From Nocardioides alpinus (GTDB taxonomy: Bacteria > Actinomycetota > Actinomycetes > Propionibacteriales > Nocardioidaceae), in contig NZ_FOKC01000011.1 in the NCBI RefSeq assembly GCF_900112035.1, positions 1 to 64,000 on the forward strand: a stretch of 64,000 nucleotides of DNA, read 5' to 3'. The position numbers and the translations under genes were made by a program. The first letter of the stretch is position 1. Every line of letters starts with the position of its first letter. Positions 9,501 to 16,100 of the stretch are shown here, piece after piece. The notes under the pieces were generated by a model. That model ran no database searches, was not told the origin of the DNA, and worked only from the letters and a program-made list of their open reading frames with translations.

Positions 9501-9542
9501 CGCGCTGCTGTCGAGGCGCGAGCGGCGGCCCACCCCGGCTAG
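6537..9542 (+). CDS. AfsR/SARP-type regulator: winged helix, BTAD, NB-ARC-like ATPase, TPR
   Basis: The 1001-aa protein has four parts. An OmpR-like winged helix occupies about residues 1-90 (SVPTGRTTELLVRLAL then NTLQSKVSQLRRAL). A bacterial transcriptional activation domain follows to about 240 (LVAQHPLRERLWGSLMTALYRGGRQ). An ATPase with Walker A GPAGVGKTRLL near residue 290 comes next. A long helical repeat C-terminus follows from about 600. This is the AfsR architecture, in which ATP binding gates DNA binding. I start at GTG 6537, seven bases after TAGCCT. Direct repeats of the SARP type precede both the divergent unit and the MMPL gene downstream, so this protein most likely activates both. 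The inducer is unknown. Confidence 0.92.
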   Translation: MLTVAVLGAVEARRDGDRLSVPTGRTTELLVRLALEAGSGVRVDALLDDLWPTHAGRNTLQSKVSQLRRALGDKDVVVAEGDRYRLAVEPHAVDAVRVLDLAARAATATRAGDASTALATASEGLALFRGEILVDAGDWAAPHRGRLEEVRLTLLEDAMAARVDLGSGGELVSDLEALVAQHPLRERLWGSLMTALYRGGRQADALAAYARVRRLLVAELGIEPGPDLRRLEQQLLQQSAVLGGSTAPAPATAPGNLPPTRALLVGRDRACDDLRALVDAHRLVTVVGPAGVGKTRLLLEVARQVRAPGGVWLVRLEAVDASADLEQVIAETLHVSGGGQLRERLQGAQTVILLDNCEHVIAQVSALVSPLLDDLPGLRICATSQVAMGVVDEVVHHLEPLSTEDSVTLFWARAREMRHTLVIDAEATAQVEEVCRSLDGLPLAIELAAARVRSLSIGDIARRLDDRFALLQDPSSNQSERRRALAGAIAWSYDLLFPDDQRGLWALSCFAGSASLAAVEHVLDALGVPPEAVVDTLTRLVDRSLVTVDGTEDGGVRYRLLDSIRAYAGDRLADAGLTATGHRAHALWYAATAQWCADHIRGTDQPTCLAIARAERANVDAALAWCRTNEPDLGSTIATGFGWTWVVLGDGPAAAARIRGALTTTAPDERSAALLVAGWLEASAGNVALAGADIDAAAEIADHLGSEVLHADVARHRAFLALQQGSPQEALDQAVAGLLTYRRLTCPWETAASLLLAAYGELMLGDTAAAARDGVEAVDILTPLGDSWGLVHAMAMLGGIAQVEHRFADAIDALSGAVRESTVLGFPGQAALHRGSLARVQQRAGDVAGATASFELALGAATASGDGRMAATARLSLARLLRTSGDGAAAVPWLRENLDWYAGAGGGDGALLTRCLLAIETGDRAALDVVLALARADETPLVTVLALDGRARLSAEDGDHVRARELVAEADALHPVVAHLLDDADRPDRAAVEARAAAHPG

Positions 9543-9546
9543 CGGC

Positions 9547-9579
9547 CGTCAGCGCATCGTCAGCGCCCGCCAACACAGT
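9547..9579 (+). promoter_or_regulatory. SARP-type direct-repeat operator and -10 for the second MMPL gene
   Basis: CGTCAGCGC (9547-9555), N2, CGTCAGCGC (9558-9566), N7, CACAGT (9574-9579). An in-frame ATG follows after six bases at 9586. This copies the element at 6487-6455 in sequence and spacing. The repeats begin four bases after the end of the AfsR-like gene, so the transporter has its own promoter. Confidence 0.75.
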
Positions 9580-9663
9580 GACGCCATGCCCTCCGAGGCC
9601 GCCCGCAGGGCCGACTCGGCGGACCCATCGCATCACCGGGCACGACGACGAGAGGACCACGCC

Positions 9664-11928
9664 ATGTCAGCCGCACCTGTGAAGGAGGGTGACCGTCAGG
9701 TCGCTCGTCGCACCGGCACGTCCACCACCCAGAGGTTGGCCCGCTCCGCCGCGCTGCACCCCTGGCGCACCGTGGTGGCATGGGGACTGGTCCTCGTGGC
9801 CTCGGTGGTCGTCATCGCCACCCTGATCGGGTCGGCCTTCACCTCCGACGGCAGCCTCACCACCAACCCTGACTCCGCCAGGGCAGAGAAGGTGATCGCG
9901 CAGAGCTTCGCGCAGGGCGACCGCATCGACGAGGCCGTCATCGTCCACTCCGACCGGCTCACCGCTGACACGCCCCGGTTCAGGGCCTTCGTCGCGGACG
10001 TCCTGACGTCGATCGAGGAAACGGGCGCCACCGAGGTCGTCAGGGATCCCTACGCGCCGGACCAGATGGCCGTCTCCGAAGACGGGCAGGCAGTGGTGCT
10101 GACGATGGTGCTGGCGCACGGTGCGGAGGCCGGCATCGCAGAGGTGCTCGAGCGTGTCGCCTCAGCTGACTCGGACGTCGACTTCGACGTCACGATCACC
10201 GGGTCCCACACCCTCGACCACGACTTCACCGAGCTCTCGGAGTCCGACCTCACCAACGGCGAGCTGAAGTTCGGCCTCCCGGCAGCCATGATCGTGCTGG
10301 TCCTGGTCTTCGGTGCGCTGGTCGCCGCGTTCATCCCGATGAGCATCGCGATCATCTCCATCATCGTGACCGTGGCGCTCTCCTCGATCCTCGGACAGTT
10401 CACCTCCCTGTCCTTCTTCATCGTCAACATGATCACCGCGATGGGGCTGGCCCTCGGCATCGACTACAGCCTGTTCGTCCTCTCGCGCTACCGCGAGGAG
10501 CGGCAGGCCGGTCGCGACAAGATCGACGCGATCCTCACGACCGGGGGGACCAGCGGCAAGGCCGTCCTGTTCTCGGGCAGCTCGTTCGTCGTGGCCCTGC
10601 TCGGGCTGCTCCTCGTCCCGGACACGATCCTGCGCAGCCTGGCGCTCGGCGCCATCATCGTCGGACTGGTCACCATGGCCGCGGCGCTGACCCTGCTGCC
10701 GGCCCTCCTCTCGCTCCTCGGCGACCGCGTCAACGCGCTCCGGCTGCCGATCGTGGGCCGCGACCACCCGGCCGAGAGCCCGTTCTGGACCAGGGCCGTC
10801 GGCGGGGTCGTACGCCGACCGGGAGTGGCGCTCACCCTGGGTGTCCTGGTCCTGCTCGCAGCGGCCTACCCGGTCCTCGGCCTCCGCACCGGCACCGCGG
10901 GCGTCGAGTCGCTCCCCGACTCCAGCTTCGCCAGGTCGGGGGCCATCGCGCTGGAGCGCAGCTTCCCGGGCGTCGCGACGACCGATCCCGCCCAGGTGGT
11001 CGTCACCGGTGACGTCACCAGCGACACCGTCACCGCCGCCATCGAGCGGCTCGAGGCGTCCGTCGCCGACGACCGCGACTTCGGACCTCCGCAGCGACAG
11101 GTGTCCGAGGACGGACAGGTCGCCCTCGTCAGCATCCCGCTCGTCGGCGGACCCGACCACGACCAGGCCCGGCGCGGGCTCGAGCGGCTCCGTTCGGACC
11201 TGGTCCCGGCCGCCTTCGACGACACCGGCACCACCGTGCTGGTCGGTGGCACCACTGCGCAGAACGTCGACTACTCCGACGTCATCAACGAGTGGCTGCC
11301 GATCGTGCTCGCCTTCGTGCTGGGCCTGAGCTTCGTCCTGCTCACCCTGGTCTTCCGCTCGCTCGTGCTCTCCGCCACCGCGGTCGTCCTCAACCTGCTC
11401 TCCGTGGGCGCCGCCTACGGCCTGCTCGTCCTGGTGTTCCAGCACGGGGTCGGAGCCGACCTCCTCGGCCTCCAGCAGGTCGAACGCGTGGAGGCGTGGG
11501 TGCCGATCTTCCTGTTCTCGGTGCTGTTCGCCCTCTCCATGGACTACCACGTGTTCCTCCTGAGCCGGATCAGGGAGAGGTACGCCCACACGGGCAACAC
11601 CGAGGAGGCGATCGTGCACGGCATCGCCGCCACGGGCCGGATCATCACCGGCGCCGCGCTCATCATCGTGGTCGTCTTCGCCGGCTTCGCCGCCGGACAG
11701 CTGGTGATGTTCCAGCAGATGGGCTTCGGCGTCGGGGTGGCCCTGCTCGTGGACGCCACCCTGATCCGCATGGTCGTCGTCCCTGCCGCGATGACGCTGC
11801 TCGGCCGGTGGAACTGGTACCTGCCCGGCTGGCTCGGCTGGATGCCCGAGCTGCACGTCGAGGGTGACCCGGCACCTGCTCCCCCGACGTCGGCGGACGT
11901 GCAGCCGCCCGTCCCCGCGCTGGTCTGA
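9664..11928 (+). CDS. MMPL/RND-family transporter (second of three)
   Basis: A 754-aa membrane protein with the duplicated MMPL plan. Relay motifs GIDYSLFVLSRYREE in the first half and SMDYHVFLLSRIRERY in the second are intact. I chose ATG 9664, preceded by GAGAGGA at a usual distance, giving MSAAPVKEGDRQ. An in-frame ATG at 9586 sits exactly six bases after the predicted -10 and would add 26 mostly charged residues by leaderless initiation; the choice between the two is open. It lies directly downstream of the AfsR-like regulator and has that regulator's predicted operator. It resembles the first MMPL gene in layout but has its own control. The substrate cannot be inferred. Confidence 0.92.
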   Translation: MSAAPVKEGDRQVARRTGTSTTQRLARSAALHPWRTVVAWGLVLVASVVVIATLIGSAFTSDGSLTTNPDSARAEKVIAQSFAQGDRIDEAVIVHSDRLTADTPRFRAFVADVLTSIEETGATEVVRDPYAPDQMAVSEDGQAVVLTMVLAHGAEAGIAEVLERVASADSDVDFDVTITGSHTLDHDFTELSESDLTNGELKFGLPAAMIVLVLVFGALVAAFIPMSIAIISIIVTVALSSILGQFTSLSFFIVNMITAMGLALGIDYSLFVLSRYREERQAGRDKIDAILTTGGTSGKAVLFSGSSFVVALLGLLLVPDTILRSLALGAIIVGLVTMAAALTLLPALLSLLGDRVNALRLPIVGRDHPAESPFWTRAVGGVVRRPGVALTLGVLVLLAAAYPVLGLRTGTAGVESLPDSSFARSGAIALERSFPGVATTDPAQVVVTGDVTSDTVTAAIERLEASVADDRDFGPPQRQVSEDGQVALVSIPLVGGPDHDQARRGLERLRSDLVPAAFDDTGTTVLVGGTTAQNVDYSDVINEWLPIVLAFVLGLSFVLLTLVFRSLVLSATAVVLNLLSVGAAYGLLVLVFQHGVGADLLGLQQVERVEAWVPIFLFSVLFALSMDYHVFLLSRIRERYAHTGNTEEAIVHGIAATGRIITGAALIIVVVFAGFAAGQLVMFQQMGFGVGVALLVDATLIRMVVVPAAMTLLGRWNWYLPGWLGWMPELHVEGDPAPAPPTSADVQPPVPALV

Positions 11929-11936
11929 TCGACAGC

Positions 11937-11972
11937 CACGTCCCCGGACCACCTCGGCGGTCCGGGGACGTG
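11937..11972 (+). terminator. Strong hairpin terminator after the second MMPL gene
   Basis: A perfect 14-bp stem, CACGTCCCCGGACC (11937-11950) with GGTCCGGGGACGTG (11959-11972), closes an 8-nt loop. It starts nine bases after the stop codon and is followed by the T-containing CTTCGTTGT. Confidence 0.8.
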
Positions 11973-12035
11973 CTTCGTTGTCGTGGACCCAGCAGGAGCG
12001 CCCTAGCATGACCAGCGACGACGGGAGGTGCGCCG

Positions 12036-13049
12036 GTGATCACCACGGTGAGCACGGTGAAGGACGACGTCGAACGCCTCCAGCGCTGGATCGATCGCAA
12101 CCTCGCTGCCGGTGTCGACCGGATGGTGGTCTTCCTCGACGACCGGGACGACGCACGGACGGCCGCAGCGCTGAACGCCCTGCCCGGGGTGGTCGCCGTC
12201 GACGCCGCCGCGTGGTGGGGAGACGAGTTCCCCTCCAAGCTGAACGTCCGCCAGCGCATCAACGCCAACGCCGCGCTGCACGTCGTGCGGGAGACCGACC
12301 CCCGCGGGTGGATGTTCCACATCGACGGGGACGAGGTCCTCCACCTCGACAGGGAGCAGCTCCTGGCGCTGCCCGAGGACACCGAGGCGGTGCGGCTCGC
12401 GCCGTTGGAGGCGCTGGCCCAGTGGGAGTGGCCCGACGACGAGGTGACGCTGTTCAAGCGCCTGCTGTCCGTCGAGGAGCTGAACCTGCTGCACCTCCTC
12501 GGCATGCTCGAGCGTCCCGCCAACGACGACTACTTCCGGGGCCACACCTCCGGGAAGTCGGGCCTGCGCGTCTCCTCGGACGCATCGTTGGACATCCACC
12601 GGGTGGTCGACGACAGCAGGAACCCGGTCTCCGCCCATCGCGCCTCCTGGCTGCAGGTGCTGCACTACGAGTCCCACACCCTCGACGAGTTCGTCCGCAA
12701 GTGGACCAACCACACGACGTCCGGTCACCGCCTCGTGGCCCGCCCCGAGCGCCGCCGCCTGGCGTCCGCGATGACCGCGGAGGGCTGGGCCCAGTGGCCG
12801 GCGGAGATCGCGGACGACGTACGTCGCAGGCTGTTCGCCGCGACCGCCCTCGACGACCGGGGCGGGCTGGAGAGGCTCGGCCTGCTGGTGGCCCCGGTCA
12901 TGCCCGACGGGCCGGCCGCGCCGATGCCGGGCGACCCCCATCAGGAGGCCATCGGGGCGGGTCTCTCCGCCCTCGGGGGCACGGACCGGACGAGGTTCGG
13001 TCTCGACGCCCCGGACACCCGGGAGCCAACCACCCCGGAGCAGCAGTAA
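12036..13049 (+). CDS. Glycosyltransferase-like protein (family 2/DUF23 type)
   Basis: The 337-aa soluble protein begins ITTVSTVKDDVERLQRWIDRNLAAG, then VVFLDDRDD, and carries a DxD-like HIDGDE around residues 96-101. This is the pattern of GT-A glycosyltransferases that handle nucleotide sugars at a metal-bound DxD site. A later His- and Trp-containing region (LHYESHTLDEFVRKW) is also typical of this group. GTG 12036 follows GGGAGG. A TAGCAT at 12004-12009 could be the -10. The C-terminal 60 residues are Pro/Gly-rich and poorly conserved-looking. The gene stands alone, so sugar donor and acceptor are unknown. Confidence 0.7.
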   Translation: MITTVSTVKDDVERLQRWIDRNLAAGVDRMVVFLDDRDDARTAAALNALPGVVAVDAAAWWGDEFPSKLNVRQRINANAALHVVRETDPRGWMFHIDGDEVLHLDREQLLALPEDTEAVRLAPLEALAQWEWPDDEVTLFKRLLSVEELNLLHLLGMLERPANDDYFRGHTSGKSGLRVSSDASLDIHRVVDDSRNPVSAHRASWLQVLHYESHTLDEFVRKWTNHTTSGHRLVARPERRRLASAMTAEGWAQWPAEIADDVRRRLFAATALDDRGGLERLGLLVAPVMPDGPAAPMPGDPHQEAIGAGLSALGGTDRTRFGLDAPDTREPTTPEQQ

Positions 13050-13116
13050 CGTCACTGCCGTCACAGTCTCGCGACGACGACTCCCAGAGCGGACCGTCGG
13101 GTCAGGAGCCCCCAGG

Positions 13117-16100
13117 ATGTTCACCCGAGTGGCGATCGTGAATCGTGGCGAGGCCGCGATGAGGCTGATCCATGCCGTCCGCGACCTCAACGCCGAGGGC
13201 GGTGGCGCACCGATCCGGTCGATCGCCCTCTACACCGACGAGGAACGTACGGCGATGTTCGCCCGGGAGGCCGACGAGGCGCATCCGCTGGGCCCGGCCT
13301 CGGCCCGCCCCTACATCGACCTGGCCGTCCTCGAGCGCGCGTTGGTCGAGTCCGCGGCGGACGCGGTCTGGGTCGGTTGGGGCTTCGTCGCGGAGGACCC
13401 CGCGTTCGCGGAGCTGTGCGACCGCCTCGGCATCACCTTCATCGGCCCGAGCGCCGACGCGATGCGCAGGCTCGGCGACAAGATCGGCTCCAAGCTCCTC
13501 GCGGAGGAGGTCGGCGTACCGGTCGCGCCGTGGAGCGGCGGCGCCGTCGACACGCTCGAGGACGCGCTGGTCGCGGCCGACCGTGTCGGCTACCCCCTCA
13601 TGCTCAAGGCCACCGCCGGCGGCGGCGGACGAGGCATCCGCCGGGTCGACACCGGTGCCGAGCTCGAGGACGCCTACCAGCGCACCCGCGACGAGGCCGA
13701 GCGCGCCTTCGGCAGCGGCGTGGTCTTCCTCGAGCGCCTCGTGACCGGGGCACGCCACGTCGAGGTCCAGCTGATCGCCGACAGCCACGGCACGGCGTGG
13801 GCGGTCGGCGTACGCGACTGCACGGTGCAGCGCCGTAACCAGAAGGTGATCGAGGAGTCGGCCTCTCCCCTGCTCGACGCCGGCCAGACCGACGAGCTCA
13901 AGGCGTCCGCCGAGCGGCTGGCGCTCGCCGTCGGCTACGTCGGCGCCGGGACCGTGGAGTTCCTCTACCACCCGGGCGAGCGGACCTTCGCCTTCCTCGA
14001 GGTCAACACCCGCCTGCAGGTCGAGCACCCCATCACCGAGGTGACGACCGACCTCGACCTGGTGAAGGCACAGCTGCACGTGGCGGCTGGCGGACGGCTC
14101 GAGGGAGCCAAGCCCGCGGAGCGCGGGCACGCCGTCGAGGCACGGCTGAACGCCGAGGACCCGGACCGGGACTTCGCCCCCTCCCCCGGGCGCATCGCCC
14201 TGCTCGACCTGCCCTCGGGCCCGGGTATCCGCGTGGACACCGGCGTCGGCGAGGGCGACACCATCCCCGCCGACTTCGACTCGATGATCGCCAAGATCAT
14301 CGCCTACGGCCGCACCCGCGACGAGGCCCTCGCCCGGTTGCGTCGGGCGATGGCCGAGACCACGGTGGTCATCGAGGGGGGCGCCACCAACAAGGGCTTC
14401 ATCCTCGACCTCCTGGACCAGTCCGAGGTCGTCGACGGCGAGGCCGGCTGGGCCGACACCAGCTGGATCGACCGGGTCCGCGCGGAGGGACGGCTCGTCG
14501 TGCACGAGCACTCCGGCATCGCCGTGGTCGCAGCAGGCATCGAGGCGTACGAGGACGAGGCGCAGGTCGAGGTCACGCGCCTGCTCGAGAGCGCGCGCGG
14601 GGGTCGCCCCCAGGTGCAGCACAAGGTCGGCCGGGCGATCGACTTCAAGCTGCGCGGCACGGCCTACAAGGTCACCGTGATCCAGATCGGCCCGCAGCGG
14701 TTCCGGGTCGGGGTCGAGGCGGGCGGGATCGAGCAGGTCGTGCTGGCCGACGTCGAGAGGCTCGACGAGTTCCGCACCCGGATGACCGTCGGCGACCGGC
14801 GCTACCGCCTGGTCACCGCCACGCACGGCCCGGTCCACGCGGTCGAGGTCGACGGCGTGACCCACCGGGTGAGCCGCGACGAGGGCGGCGTGCTCCGCTC
14901 GCCGGCACCCGCACTGGTCGTCGCCTCACCGGTCGCGGTGGGCGACATGGTCGCGGCCGGGGCCCCGGTGCTGGTCCTGGAGAGCATGAAGATGGAGACG
15001 GTGCTGCGTGCGCCGTTCGCGGCGCGGGTGCGCGAGCTGCTCGTGCTGACCGGCAGCCAGGTCGAGACCGGAGCCCCGCTGGTCCGCCTCGAGCCCGTCG
15101 AGGAGGACGCGGCCGAGGAGGAGGCGACGCCCGCCGAGGCAGGTCCTGCCCTCGACCTGCCGACCTCCACTCCGCCTGCCTCCGCGCAGGAGCGTGCCGC
15201 GCGGGGCCGGGCCGACGTCGCCGCGATGGTGATGGGCTACGACGTGGACGCGAGCGAGGACGGCGACGTGGTCGCCGGCTATCTCGCCGCCCGCGACGAG
15301 CTCGTGGCGCAGGGTGTCGACGTGGTCGCCGACGAAATCGAGCTCCTCGGCCTGTTCGCCGACCTCGCCGAGCTCAGCCGCAACCGACCCGTCGGGGAGG
15401 ACCTGCACACCGAGCTGCGCGTCCACAGCTCCAGGGAGCACTTCCACACCTTCCTGCAGAGCCTCGACGTGGACCGCGGCGCACTCCCCGAGCAGTTCCG
15501 CGACCGGCTGACCACCGTCCTCGCCCACTACGGCGTGACCGACCTGGACCGGACCCCGGAGCTGGAGGAGGCGGTGTTCCGCATCTTCCTGGCGCAGCAG
15601 CGCCCGGCGCCCGAGGTCCGCCTCGCCACCGAGCTGCTGCAGCGCTGGATCGTCGAGCCCCCGCCCGGTGCGGACCTGTCGGTCGCGGCGCGCGGCCTGC
15701 TCGAGCGACTCGTCAGGTCGACCCAGCTCCGCTTCCCTGTGGTCGGCGACCTGGCCCGCAGCACCCGCTTCCGCTGGTTCGACCAGCCGCTGGTCGACGA
15801 GGAGCGCTCGAGCGTCCTGGCGGGGGTCCGGGACGAGGTGGCGTCGCTCGCCACCGACCCCGACGCGCCCGACCGGACCGCCCGGCTGGAGGCGCTGGCC
15901 GCCATCCCCGAGCAGGTCGTGCGGTTCCTCGCCGAGCGGCTCGAGAACGGCGTACCGGAGCAGGAGCCCCTGCTCGAGGTGCTCGTACGCCGTCACTACC
16001 GCGAGCACGAGCTGCACGACCTGCGGTCCGTCGTGCTCGAGGAGCGCACCTTCGCAGTGGCCGACTACGTCCTCGACGACCGCCCGACCCGCGTGGTGTC

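Noticed and set aside
5499..9533. A 1344-codon minus-strand frame across the AfsR-like gene
   Set aside because: It is the shadow of the AfsR-like gene and the small genes. It has no domains and crosses two well-supported promoters.
10162..12009. A 615-codon minus-strand frame opposite the second MMPL gene
   Set aside because: The product is hydrophilic low-complexity sequence and it runs through the strong terminator at 11937-11972.
13102..14865. A 587-codon minus-strand frame opposite the biotin carboxylase domain
   Set aside because: It is a shadow of a strongly conserved domain on the plus strand and carries no motif of its own.
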